Both the position numbers and the translations under genes were made by a program. Shown piece after piece: positions 13,559 through 27,099 of a stretch of 64,000 nt of DNA. The notes beneath the pieces are model-generated. The model had not been told where the DNA came from and searched no databases. It saw nothing but the letters and a program-made list of their open reading frames with translations. Each line of letters starts with the position of its first letter. Position 1 is the first letter of the stretch. Origin of the DNA: Hermodice carunculata (lineage: Eukaryota > Annelida > Polychaeta > Eunicida > Amphinomidae); assembly GCA_964020975.1 (NCBI GenBank), contig OZ026626.1, forward strand, positions 11,103,060 to 11,167,059. Direction: 5' to 3'.

Positions 13559-13569
13559 GATCATTTTAG
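13505..13569 (-). CDS. DDC-like: AADC-like exon C: FLHANGEGGGVIQ, source of a 54-bp minisatellite
   Basis: 65 bp: two bases finishing the split codon, then KMINLPAAFL followed by HANGEGGGVIQ. The acceptor is TTTTTCAG after a long pyrimidine tract and the donor is GTAAAG. Human DDC has K-M-L-E-L-P-K-A-F-L and G-E-G-G-G-V-I-Q in the same places. The last 54 bp are the first unit of the tandem array that runs downstream through the intron; only this copy keeps the G-G-G-V-I-Q codons. A second AG, 24 nt inside the exon (CCCGCAG at 13546-13552), precedes the same CT and would remove eight codons in frame. Confidence 0.94.
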
Positions 13570-13844
13570 CTGAAAAACAAACACTGATGTCAGATTATTT
13601 GTGTACAATAAGACACCAATTAACCTCCATAAAAATTGGGTAGCTGCATTCACAGCTATCACAACTCTGTAATACCCACACTGGAAAATAGATAATTTGA
13701 AACACCACTTTTTCTGGAAAACATAATTATTCTGATAAATTCACACGCACTTCCAAGTTTCCACGGTAGTGGTACGTTGGACAATAATGCTTCATATGAA
13801 AGTAAGTGTCAATTCTGACTTGTCAAGAGGAAGTGGCTACTGCC

Positions 13845-14996
13845 ACTGACAAAACCTACGCTCTGCCTCCTCGCATTACACGTGACTAACAACATTCTAT
13901 TAATAATTAATGTACATTCAGAACCGCCACTGATAAAACCTACACTCTGCCTCCTCGCATTACACGTGACTAACAACATCCTATTAATAATAAATATACA
14001 TTCAGTACCGCCACTGATAAAACCTACACTCTGCCTCCTCGCATTATACGTAACTAACAACATCCTATTAATAATAAATATACATTCAGAACCGCCACTG
14101 ATAAAACCTACACTCTGCCTCCTCGCATTATACGTAACTAATAACATTCTATTAATAATAAATGTACATTCAGAACCGCCAATGATAAAACCTACCCTCT
14201 GCCTCCTCGTATTATACATAACTAACAACATTCTATCAATAATAAATGTACATTCAGAACCACCACTGATAAAACCTGCACTCTGCCTCTTCGCATTATT
14301 CGTAACTAACAACATTCGATTGATAATAAATGTACATTCAGAACCGCCACTGATAAAACCTACACTCTGCCTCCTTGCATTATTTGTACTTAACAACATT
14401 CTATTAATAATAAATGTACATTCAGAACCGCCACTGATAAAACCTGCAATCTACCTCCTTGCATTATTCGTAACTAACAACATTCTATTAATAATAAATG
14501 TATATTCAGAACTGCCACTGATAAAACCTGCACTCTGCCTCCTTGCATTATTCGTAGCTAACAACATTCTATTGATAATAAATGTACATTCAGAACCGCC
14601 ACTGATAAAACCTACACTCTGCCTCCTTGCATTATTCGTAACTGGCAACATTCTATTAATGATAAATGTACATTCAGCATCGCCACTGATAAAACCTACA
14701 CTCTGCCTCCTCGCATTGCACGTAACTTACAACATTCTATTAATAATAAATGTACATTCAGAACCGCCGCTGATGAAACCTGCACTATGTCTCCTTGCAT
14801 TCTTCGTAACTAACAACATTCTATTAATAGTAAGTGTACATTCCGCATCGCCACTGATAAAACCTACACTCTGCCTCCTCGCATTTTACGTAACTAACAA
14901 CATTCTATTAATAATAAATGTACATTCAGAGCCGCCACTGATAAAATCTGCACTCTGCCTCCTCGCATTATTCGTAACTAACAACATTCGATTAAT
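13845..14996. repeat. 84-bp minisatellite, 14 copies without indels
   Basis: The unit includes GTACATTCAGAACCGCCACT and ACACTCTGCCTCCTCGCATT, repeated every 84 bp (starts of the ACTGATAAAACC word near 13848, 13932, 14016 and so on). Copies differ only by substitutions. The 28-codon periodicity leaves ORFs open on both strands (383 codons plus, 196 codons minus). Changes fall at all codon positions, so a protein is not supported. It lies in the intron between exons B and C. Confidence 0.97.
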
Positions 14997-14999
14997 CGT

Positions 15000-16026
<1,027 letters not shown>

Positions 16027-16536
16027 GCACTTTGCTATATACAAGCTTGGCAGTTATTGTTATTTTTTAAGATTTAACTCCCCAGAATTCATCAGAAAGC
16101 ACCATTTTTACTTGAAATTTGAAAAAATTTCCCAGCCAGCCCACCCGCTCGGTCGCGTTGCGACCTCGTGGTCTCCCTCTGGGCGACTCTCTGGGAGGGG
16201 GATTCTCCCTCTCTGGTACTCTCCTAGGTTGGAGCTTTTGGAAATGCGATATCTCGCATCTCGTCCATTAATAGTTTGTTTATAATACTACTCAATAAAA
16301 CACATTAGTGACGCATGCCCTGAGATGACACTACAGGTTTTATTTCACATGCACGTACTCTTTTCACATTAACACCTACATATACATACAGTATCGGAAA
16401 TAATTACAAGTATCAAGAGATCTTTGTTTTCTTTTGGTTTAGTTTGAATTTTGTATGGATTATTTTTACCTTTATGATTTGCTTTTGTTTAATCTCACTT
16501 TAATTGCATTTTACGACACTGCTAAGTGATACTTAC

Positions 16537-16588
16537 CAAGCCAGTCCAAAACAACCGTCTCTAGCTCTGTACAAGCCGGACTTGCTGC
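16537..16588 (-). CDS. DDC-like: AADC-like exon B: ASPACTELE segment
   Basis: 52 bp encoding AASPACTELETVVLDWL plus the first base of the next codon, so it ends in phase 1. The acceptor GATTGCAG follows a T-rich stretch and the donor is GTAAGT, a consensus site. A-S-P-A-C-T-E-L-E is one of the most conserved signatures of the DDC/HDC/TDC family; V-L-D-W-L replaces M-M-D-W-L. In human DDC this segment and exon C form one exon; here an extra intron splits them after D-W-L. The split codon joins G to CT of exon C, giving Ala, so the protein reads D-W-L-A-K-M. Confidence 0.94.
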
Positions 16589-17109
16589 CTGCAATCAACA
16601 ACCATAAGCTGCAGTTAAAAGTATCCTTCTGCAGCACGACTTTCCAGTTATAGGGAAGAAAGCGGTACCTCAATTCCACGAAGCAACTGATGTAGCAGTG
16701 ATGCCACCTATAGTCAGCATCCTTTATTGTCTGATGGACCATAATATCATTTTAACAACACTTCATATATGTAAAGGATTTGGTGACACGTTCTTTGTAT
16801 GTCACTGCAAATCATTATCTAAAGTTGTCAGCGATGGCGAGTTGGAAATAGAGCAAATAAGTTCACGGATATGACGTCAACCAACTGGAGCATTCACCCA
16901 AGAGTAGGTCATCGCGTTTGCCCGCATGACTAACAGGCTTGTGAGCACAGCCACCATATATTGCTTTAATGGCAACGTTTGCTTGGAAAGTCCCTAAGCT
17001 TTCCATTTGGAACACTGTTGGCACCCCGCTGAACTTGCTTTTTATCTTCAAAAAAGACTTGCCACAGCATAAAACAATGGTAGAAATAGGGTGCAAGTAA
17101 TAAATTGGA

Positions 17110-18030
17110 TTATTGTCTACAGAAGGAGCATTTACAGGAAAATCCATCCCAGTGTCTGAGTAGCCTTTCAAAAGTAGGAAAGTCTTTGGCTGTTCTGAAC
17201 TCATTGGGGAGCGAGTTAATAAAGACCCCCTTTGGTCGTGTGACAGACTCATGTTCTGAAAGTATTTTTTGCTCTCAGAGAATATCCATGAGTATTGGGC
17301 TTGAAGACACTGTTTATGTATTCAGGGTTGCTGCCCTGGACAGCTTTATAATCTTCAGTAGCTAGATTTTTCATTCTGGACAATTCAAAAGTAGGAAGAT
17401 TTGCCATCTTTAGGATAGTGCTATAATCTAGATCGTGCCGATCAAACAGAAACTTCAGAGTTCTGAATTGATTTTTTTTTCCAAATTTGACAGAGATTGA
17501 AGCTCCACAGAAGTGCCAAATTATTAATAACTAGAAAATGGCCGAGGCGTAGCAGACAGTTCAATTGTCTAGAAGCTGATTTAGTAATTACAGAGATGGG
17601 ATGAGGGAGGTTTAGTCTATTGGCAAGTTGAACACCCAGCAGTGTGACACTTTGTTCGCTTGTAATAGTAGTTCCTCTAATATGTATTTCAGATGAGGTA
17701 TCTTCATTAGAAATCATACACTGAAACTTTGAAGGATTAGCCTCCATTTGATTTTTTTCACACCATGTAATGAGTGATAAACTGTTTAAAACTATCTTAT
17801 TGGCTGAAGCCTTGTTTAGTCTTAGCTTTGACCAGGATGGTATTGTCGTCAGCATAATTAAAAACGGTCCCATCTTGAACAGAACAGAAAACATCATTCA
17901 TGAAAATATTAAAAATTGCTGGTCCAAGAATGGAGCCCTGGGGGACGCCCTTGAAAGTGGATTTCCAAGAACTGGTGGCATCGCAAATTTTGACTCTTTG
18001 TCCTCTGTGGAGGACTTATCCCTTGACATA
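17110..18030 (-). mobile_element. LINE fragment (CR1/L2/Jockey-like), RT palm to C-terminus
   Basis: Minus-strand reading gives S-S-W-K-S-T-F-K-G-V-P-Q-G-S-I-L-G-P near 17950 and F-N-Y-A-D-D-N-T near 17860, the RT catalytic motif. Then follow W-C-E-K-N-Q-M-E-A-N-P-S-K-F-Q, L-L-G-V-Q-L, and further down L-P-T-F-E-L-S-R-M-K-N-L-A and Y-S-L-R. It is 5' truncated at a junction with an opposite-strand LINE and has several frameshifts and stops. It sits in the decarboxylase intron between exons A and B. Confidence 0.88.
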
Positions 18031-18275
18031 TTGTTCCTCCTGACTGGAAACTGGCCCGTGTCTCACCGATCTTTAAGGACGAAGGCTCCAAACACAAAAT
18101 TTCGAAAAATAGGCCCATCTCTATGTTATGTCCCATAAGCCGCATTATTGATAAACATATCCAATTGAAATTGTTTAATTACTTCAACCAGTATAATCTC
18201 ATAACCGATGAACAGTCAGCATTCGTCGAGTTTCATTCCACTGAAACTGCACTTCATTGTGTGGTAAACAAAAAA
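18031..18275 (+). mobile_element. LINE RT fragment (N-terminal RT region)
   Basis: Plus-strand reading shows P-P-D-W-K-L-A-R-V-S-P-I-F-K-D, R-P-I-S-M-L-C-P-I-S-R-I-I-D-K and D-E-Q-S-A-F-V-E-F-H-S-T-E-T-A-L, typical RT motifs 0-2 of a Jockey/CR1-type LINE. The fragment abuts the minus-strand LINE at about 18030 and stops at an A-run near 18275. It contains frame changes. Confidence 0.85.
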
Positions 18276-18899
18276 AAAAAACCAATTAATTGATGTACTC
18301 AGATGTTTGAAGGGGCCCTGTGACCCACCAACGCTCGCGTCAGCCTTTATATTAAGTGTGCTGACCTTTGAGGTTACACACCACAGTTGTGATTGGCTGG
18401 TTGCGCATCCCAACGGAGATAGTCCGTAATTGTGAAAATACTGTGTTTTCAGCATGCCGTAGCTTCTGTTTAAATAAAGTTAGCTAAGTCAGGTTTGCTG
18501 CATCACAGAGTTCCTTCATTGGTGGTCATATAAGTGCACTGTCTTCCAGGCCAGGTGGGAACTTTATGGTGGGGAAGGACAATGATGTGACCCTGGCAAG
18601 AGCACCGTTCATACACCTGTATAAAGCTGACATCCAGGTGTTGTTTCGTATTTCAATTATCACAAATTAACGAGCTGGGAATTGTATGACAAAAATCCGT
18701 CCATATTTTTCTGACATTTTTATCTGTTAAATGCCGTTCACGGAATTTCAAAATACCAAAATGCTGATTTTTTAGACTGAAAAATGCTAATATGAAAAAT
18801 AGAAGGATTTATAACTGTAGTCTGTGGCCTTGATATCGATTTTGAACTCCATTTTACATATGTGTTTTCCTATATATATTAACTTACTCTTTATAACAC
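18276..18899. other. Intron DNA between LINE pieces, nothing recognised
   Basis: No exon or family recognised; the stretch may be other repeat DNA joined to the LINE fragments. Confidence 0.4.
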
Positions 18900-19066
18900 A
18901 TGCATATATTATATCATTTGTGTTTCTTATGTAATGTCTTATACGGACTGTTTCAGTTTCAAATAAAACTTATCTTATATGCCCATATTTATGTATCTTA
19001 TGTAATGTCTTATAAGGACTGTTTCAGTTTGAAACAAAGCTTATCTTATCTTATCTTATCTTAAAG
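18900..19066 (+). mobile_element. LINE 3' tail with duplicated end and (TTATC)n
   Basis: Two tandem copies of a ~64-bp stretch (CTTATGTAATGTCTTATA, GACTGTTTCAGTTT) end in CTTATCTTATCTTATCTTA. This looks like the pentameric tail of a non-LTR element. It may belong to the plus-strand RT fragment at 18031-18275. Confidence 0.65.
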
Positions 19067-19221
19067 TATTATGAATTTCTCTAGAGCTAGGCCAAGATAC
19101 TCTGTCGTCCTGTACATAAATGTTCTCCATATTATTAAAACCTTCTTCCAAAGTCTTGTTTCAGGAAATATGTATTAAGTATATGAATATGGTAATATGT
19201 ATTATAGTTTATGATAGTACT

Positions 19222-19420
19222 TCACATGTGTTTGTGTTCATGATCACGTTGAGGGGCAGCCAGCCGAGGTCCCCCTAAAATTTCAAGCATTGCGGGAGTG
19301 CTCTTTATTCTTAAAATTGCACGGGCTGCCGAATCCTGAATAGACTTTGTGACTGCTTCATTACCTTTGAATCGTATAGCCAAAAAGCTGATCCGTGTGT
19401 GAGAGAGGGTGTTATTCAGC
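19222..19420 (-). mobile_element. LINE C-terminal fragment
   Basis: Minus-strand I-Q-D-S-A-A-R-A-I-L-R-I and L-E-I-L-G-G-P-R-L-A-A resemble the conserved region after the RT domain (I-Q-N-x-A-A-R-x-I-L ... L-x-W-L). It is short and isolated, so the family is not assigned. Confidence 0.55.
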
Positions 19421-19554
19421 TTTTCCAAAGGCTCACCAAAAGAAATTGTATTTATATTCGGATGACCTGTGAGGACAATACCCATGTAACCATTTAAGCG
19501 AGAGGCTTTTTGTTTCATATGTTGTTTCACGTAACGCTGTCAACAACTGACTAT

Positions 19555-20050
19555 CTCACTAGAAAGGGTACATACTGGTTCAAGGTTAAGTCAAATTGCT
19601 CTTATCTGAACGTGTACTACAGATGTAGTACTTGTGTTTGGTTTGATAGGTATTTTTCATTCATAATAAAGCTCTGCATTTATAAGCAAAACTTCACATA
19701 TTTAGCTAGTTCATCATTTGCCACGTTCATATTTATTCATTATTATGTGGGTTGTCTTTGCTGAATATTTAGCCTAGACAAGGAGCCGCTACTCAGAGAG
19801 ACATGTTCGGGTACAGGCTCCGAAACATATTCTGAGTAGTTACCCGCTGAAGATCCTTTAAATTATTTGGGCTAATACAGCCTATGTCCAAATTCTACAA
19901 GAGAACGCAATGTGCGCAATATGTACAATAGTGCTTCCATACGTATAGGTTAGACAGTGACAGGTTAGTTTAAGGAGAATTAATAGGTCGGACTGCGGAA
20001 TACCCTAATGACTACTAGGAGGTGGTCCTGGACAAAAAGACAAAATACAA
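19555..20050 (+). repeat. Dispersed ~490-bp repeat, copy 1 of 2 (partner 53915-54405)
   Basis: Nearly colinear with 53915-54405 in the same orientation; shared strings include GTCAAATTGCTCTTATCTGA, CTGCATTTATAAGCAAAACT and GACAAGGAGCCGCTACT. It contains GGAGCC...GGCTCC and CTACTCAGA...TCTGAGTAG pairings that could form a hairpin (19782-19840). No coding region. Probably a non-autonomous element. Confidence 0.85.
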
Positions 20051-20069
20051 TAGGTAACATCCATGTATA

Positions 20070-20275
20070 AATGCATGGGGCTAAGTACAGATATAAACTA
20101 AAACACACATACATAACACCTACCACTATGTATAGGTATAAACTAAAACACACAAAAGTAAAAGTCATGGGCAGATTTAAGCGGAAACACACAGATGACA
20201 CCTACGGCTATGTATAGAATTAAACTAATACACGCATAGGTAAGAGCCACACCCATGTGTTGATATAAACGAAAA
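20070..20275. repeat. Degenerate ~40-45-bp tandem, about five copies
   Basis: Units begin AAACTAAAACACAC and include ACCTACCACTATGTATAG. The minus-strand ORF with V-C-F-S-L-Y-L-Y repeats arises from this array. Confidence 0.75.
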
Positions 20276-21348
20276 CAAAGTTTATGACTACAAGCAATAG
20301 GAATGGTGAATTCATCAGAAATTATGTATTTAAGAATACAGCTTTCTACGGTAGTTTTTTGATGAGAAGCACGTGGCAGATGTGAGTGGCAAGCCAGCCT
20401 ATTGCATCTCAAGGATTGATAGAGGGACACTCGAGCAGTTCAGTTAAACACCCATGTGCTCGTCTCCATTAAATGACCAACAATGAACCAATATACAGCA
20501 CAAACTACTCCCATTCCATTGCGAAGAGTGTAAGTGATAAATTAATAGAAACGGACATGTGATGTAGGGAATTAGGCAAATATAACGCGAGTTGCTGCTG
20601 TGTAATTAAGACGTTTTGCGCTTCGCTTCCTCATGCGACACTTGAGCTTCGCCACCAATTTGTCTTGAGTACCTGTACACGGCCTGTACATGACGTGTAA
20701 GGAGGGCACTCAAAGCAATGTGCCGTACACAATCGATGGATCAATATCCTATTCAGTGGATGTTTTCGGACTTTTGAAATTGGACCTTCGGAAAAAAAAA
20801 GAGAAACAGAGTCTCGTATAAAACAAATTGTGTGAGTTGATTGGCGCTTACTGAGCGGCGCCTCCACAACATTCAGCCGATGTGTGTACCTGCTTGATAT
20901 GCCCGGATGATCAGAAAAATAGTTTTGTAAAGAATTCAAAAGACATAGATTGCCTTTAATAACCTGTATCATGTTTAGCTGTCGTCGATCTGGTTGCTTC
21001 CATTCACTTTAACATGTACATTTACGCAGTCTTGAACATTATTTATGGATTCCTTACGGACAGATTAACCTGTTATGTCCCGGCTATAAAGACTCTTAGT
21101 CAAACTTTGACGTAAGCTCAAGCCATACTTTCAGCAACCCTTCTTTACTTCACCAACACTTTCCCGGGGGAATCGGCGACAACGTCCACTATTTTGACAC
21201 GTTGGCTACGTTTTTCTTTGTGCTGGGTTCCATCAAGGGTTCTCCATAAGAGCACGGGAGAAGCCGCTAAGGTTCATATGCCTCGTGTTAACAGACATGA
21301 TCCTGTGCCCTCGACGCCAAAAGCATTATGATGTACCCAGGTATCAAC

Positions 21349-21350
<2 letters not shown>
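20276..21350. other. Intron DNA, nothing recognised
   Basis: No exon, LINE motif or tandem array seen. A 113-codon minus-strand ORF (20631-20972) has no familiar motif. Confidence 0.4.

Positions 21351-21417
<67 letters not shown>
21351..21417. repeat. (TA)n microsatellite
   Basis: About 33 TA units. Confidence 0.97.
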
Positions 21418-21419
<2 letters not shown>

Positions 21420-21519
21420 TTGGAGCTTTAAAGCGCACGCCCAGTCATCTTTTACTGAAGGAACTAGGCTGGCCAACGCTAGCCTATAGAAGGCATTATT
21501 ATAAATTATTACTTTTTTT

Positions 21520-22902
<1,383 letters not shown>

Positions 22903-23546
22903 ACTACTGCTATCATTAGAATGGACACAACGTATACCAATAGCTGTATTAAGGAAGTTGTGCCCTTCTCAATTAACCATAGGGTTAACTTGGTAGTCAA
23001 AATGACAGGTTTCTGCGCCGGAATGCACAACTGCGTGTGTGACTATTGGGTTATTTCCATTGCAACGCATTATTTCGGTGAACAAATTATAAACATGTTT
23101 TGAGACCAGACAGTTGTTTGGGAATCTGACATTTCACATGCTTGTCACAAATATGCATAGACCTAATTACTAATCAATTAGATCCCAAAGTTAGAACTAT
23201 CATGTATGGAATCTTAGACCCTTAACCTTCGAAAAAGAAAACAGGTCAAAATTTTGCATCAATACTTTTCAAGCTATGAGGGTCGGTAAGTACTGATTAT
23301 GCCGTATATGCTCACTTGGATCATTCTTCCAATATCTCGCCAAATTGTTTGCAAGTAAGTGGTGCCATTGATTGCTCTCGACTGTTTAATTTATAAAATA
23401 GAGCAATTGTTATGGGTTATCGTACCATTGGATAAACGCTGGCTATTCAATGTGCTAAGAAAATAGTTGATTTTGACATGCTGATCACATGTAAAAGCAC
23501 CATGGACCACTCCAGACCAGAAAATACAAAGCAAAGGTTTACGTAC
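22903..23546. other. Intron DNA between LINE/satellite block and exon A
   Basis: No exon, repeat or transposon recognised. Confidence 0.4.
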
Positions 23547-23660
23547 CCAGGAGAATCCTACGCAGCCGATAGCGTCCGACAGCATGTCTCCTAGTATGGA
23601 TGGGTAGGAGTTCCCAGCCGGGAAGTAGGCGTGGAACCTTGGGTGCTGCCAATGCGTGAT
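23547..23660 (-). CDS. DDC-like: AADC-like exon A: substrate-pocket segment
   Basis: 38 codons, phase 0 at both ends, reading ITHWQHPRFHAYFPAGNSYP then S-I-L-G-D-M-L-S-D-A-I-G-C-V-G-F-S-W. The acceptor is TTGTTTCAG and the donor GTACGT. It matches human DDC from V-T-H-W-H-S-P to G-C-I-G-F-S-W with the same length and the same exon ends. In the AADC family the A-Y-F-P loop helps form the substrate pocket; the H-A-Y-F-P-x-x-N-S-Y-P form resembles insect AADC/TDC more than vertebrate HDC (A-Y-Y-P-A-L-T-S-W-P). It is the most 5' exon I can find. The expected upstream exon, ending in ...I-M-P-G, was searched for by eye up to 64 kb and not found. Confidence 0.95.
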
Positions 23661-23786
23661 CTGAAACAACGGACAATGCGCGTCATGTATGTTCCTATGC
23701 ACTAAATATCATTAATAAAAAAAAATTATATGTTATGCGCAAATGTTGGTGCTTCCTGCTTCCAAAGTATTTGACAAATTTTAACC

Positions 23787-23789
<3 letters not shown>

Positions 23790-23833
<44 letters not shown>

Positions 23834-23842
23834 TATATATAT
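23790..23842. repeat. (TA)n microsatellite
   Basis: About 26 TA units with one AAA interruption, 130 bp upstream of exon A. Confidence 0.95.
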
Positions 23843-26779
23843 GAAATCTTTAAAAGTTAAGTCATAATAGCTAGCATGGTTTCCAGAAGGTGCTGTCATA
23901 CAACGCATGGATAAAGCGGTGATACAAATGAATAAAAAACAAATTATATATACTGTTTTACACCTGTCAAAGCGTTTGATTCTCACGTTTGATCACTGAA
24001 TTCTTCTAGCTAAGCTTAGCTATGATGGTATAAAAGGGATTTCTTGTCTTGCTCATTCAATATATCAGTAATGCTACATATGCTAGAATGCAGACGATTC
24101 AACTCTTTTTGTAAGTTCTCTCGAAATCAACACTAAATGTTGTGTAATAACCACAAGCTTGCCAAAATCACCTATTGACTAAATGAAAACAAACGTAACC
24201 AAACGTTCAGTTTTATTTCATCTGGATAACAAACAATATTCAAAAGGATTTAATTTAGAATGAATTACCATCCATAGAATCATGTCGATATTTTTGTTTT
24301 TTTAGACATAACGATTGATGGGCACCTAAAATGGTATGTTCTAGTTCATAGAAACTTTTAAAATACAAATTAATTCTTATGTAGGTGAAAAAATCCCTAA
24401 AACCAAGATTAAATTTATAATAACTTACCATCACTCCATTTTAGTTATGAATTTTTGTTGGAGGTTTATGTACATATATATACATATATGGTTCAAAATC
24501 TTCCAAAAGTGATGCGAATTTGATCACATAAAAGATACAATGGCTACACTGACCCACCGTCCATAATGCTTAAACGAAAAGATTTTCGTCTCTCTGTTAG
24601 TTCAAACTTTATCAGTAGAATATACATAACAGTTGGGATAAATCTCTAAGTCCACCCTCCCAAGTAGGTCAAGGTATACGTGCATATGTATATTTTTACA
24701 CACACAAGTATCGTTTAAGTAACTCAGTATATGATGGAATTGATAATGAGCATAAAATCCCCAGAAGCATCTGCAAAAAAAAGTACCTTTTGTCATCAAG
24801 GATTAGTTACCTATGTTTTTTTTTTTTCAAATCATGAAAAATGCAGTGCTGTTTTGAATTATTATATTGTAAAAAGTGACAGCAGTTTGCTGATCGATGT
24901 GGTAAATTTTCCTTATCACAGAAAGTTTTCCATGCAGTATCACGTTTGTACTTCTATTTGCACCTGCAGCCCCTACAAACACATATGTGATCTCCTTTCA
25001 CAGATCACATCGGACATATTCAAATCAGCCATCTACCATCTGCTAGTAGCAAATAAACTCTTCCTTATCTGTAATGGACCCCTTTATTGGCAAAACGCCG
25101 TCTGCACGTGTCCCGTTGCAGCGCGTAATGATATGTCCATATTACTCCATCACTACTTTCCCTACAAAGTATTGCTGAACAGTTTGTCAACATGAATAAA
25201 CACCATTTTGCAATCTTTTATTGTGTATTCGTTTGGCTATAAAATAAGATACATAGAAACCAAGGATTGTTACGTTATCTGGGCCTACAGAAAAAAACTC
25301 GTGGTGTTTGTTTTTTTTTTTTTGGTGTGCGGTGTGCAGGCCAGGCTCAGAGCCTGGCTTTGAGGTGTGCTGCGCATCAAAGAGCACACTAGTCTACTGT
25401 GTGGGCCCACGTGCCCTCACTCACAGTGGTTTGTCTATGTCTTCTTTCTATATGTCAGTCTGTATCTCTTATTTCACGCGTATTTCTTTATACTGTGAAA
25501 AGTATATCAATATTTTAGACAGACTGGCTCTCCAGATTCAAAGAGATAAAAATATTATGTACAAGACACAAATTATAGTACATTAGAGTGAAAAGTATGG
25601 TGATACAGAATGATGTTGCTAAATGATAGCAATAAATAATTGAAGTTACAAATAATACGAGTTGACATCTCCTGTCCAAATGTAAATATAAAAGAAGCTG
25701 TTTGAAATGAAAATCATGCAGAACCTGTAATGGGATCTTGACAGCAACAGCTCTATGTAAGTTTTCAAGGGAAAAGATTATAATTACCCTGTAAAGACTA
25801 ATTGAGCAAGGTATCACCTGCTTCAAGGTATCACCTGCTACGAGGTATCGCCTGCTACTTGGACAACTGAATATGGATTTCCTCTCGGTGCTCGTGCCAG
25901 TGTATTTCAAACCGTTTTCAATAGAAAGTCTCGAAGACAAGAACACAGAGGCGTTCAAAATTGAAAGAGTGTCTGCTGTCATTGGGATTAAACATTAAAA
26001 TACTGCAGACTGAAAGACATTTAGTCCATGCCGAAGGGAATTTAGTCGAGAGAAAAAAACAAAACAAAACAAGCTGAGCCTACATAAAGTTGGGGAATCT
26101 ATAGCCACGAAAATAGTGACCACAAACAAGATGAACAGATAAACGGGGACGTTTCACACTTTATTTAAATTTAGTAAGAGCATCATTCTAAAGCTCCATT
26201 GTAGAGCAAATAAAAGAAAAGGTTGGACGTTAACCACGTTTTTCTCACACTGCCCGGGTTCCTAGCAGGGATTATAATTGGCATCATATGCAACATATAG
26301 ATAAACAGGGGTCAGCCTGTTAGTCCCTTTGTAAAACAAAATCAGCTTCATATATTGGCGTCTTTTGGCCAATGTTAACTAGCGACATACTTTGAGTTGA
26401 TAATGACGTAGCTTATGTTTAAGAGCTCCACAAAAAAAAAAAAAAAAAAAAAAAAAAAGAGATGCTTCATACTGAATAATTATTTTAGGTGAATTAGAAG
26501 GACCCATCGAGCAGTTATCCAGTATATAAGGCATCCATGTTCTAAGGCCTAGACGTATCATATCTTTATAAAATCTAATGTGATTATTACGATATAACTT
26601 GTATTTCAGTTCTAACGAATAAAACCAAACGTTTCCTTGCTTTTTCTGTGATTTCTGTAATATGAACATTCCATTGTCAAAGGTAGGAGAGAGTTATTCC
26701 CACATGAGTATGATAAATACCTTCAGGAATTATAATGTCACCAATCAACAAACAGTTATGAGAAACTTTACTCATACTT
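23843..26779. other. AT-rich DNA, no gene recognised
   Basis: Read on both strands without finding an exon. It holds a 17-bp direct repeat in three copies (AGGTATCACCTGCTTCA-like, 25808-25860), a perfect 17-bp palindrome CCAGGCTCAGAGCCTGG (25341-25357) and a 28-bp poly-A at 26431-26458. The 154-codon ORF at 24731-25195 has no recognisable motif. If the decarboxylase start exon is upstream, this is intron. Confidence 0.4.
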
Positions 26780-27035
26780 ATAAATTTCAACCCAACAATG
26801 ACTGCAAAGAGATTGTAGAGTTACTAAAATATCAACATTCACCTTCCAATAACAATGTAAAGAAACAAATTTCGCTCCTGACTTGAGACAGGCACTTACC
26901 CATAAAAGACAACAGGCATTTTTAACCAGTTTTGTCAACCTTTGAAATATTCTTCACTAACTTCAGACTTTGGTTTTTTCCAAACCATATAGGCTTAACT
27001 ACTTAAAACCCACATTTTGTCACTTGTGCCGAAGA
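26780..27035 (+). repeat. Dispersed ~255-bp repeat, copy 1 of 2 (partner 56547-56803)
   Basis: Shares with 56547-56803, in the same orientation, ATAAATTTCAA, CCTGACTTGAGACAGGCA, ATTCTTCA and AAAACCCA strings over the whole length. No coding sense or terminal repeats; family unknown. Confidence 0.8.
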
Positions 27036-27099
27036 TAAATAGATACAAGGTAGACTTGTAAGTGAGGTCACTCTACAGTAAAAGTAGAAAGTAGGCATA

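Noticed and set aside
19782-19860. Hammerhead ribozyme
   Set aside because: A stem plus GAAAC is present, but the CUGANGA box and a cleavage site in the right place are not. Kept only as a hairpin observation.
24731-25195. 154-codon plus-strand ORF
   Set aside because: No domain, no splice or promoter context, composition like the surrounding AT-rich DNA.
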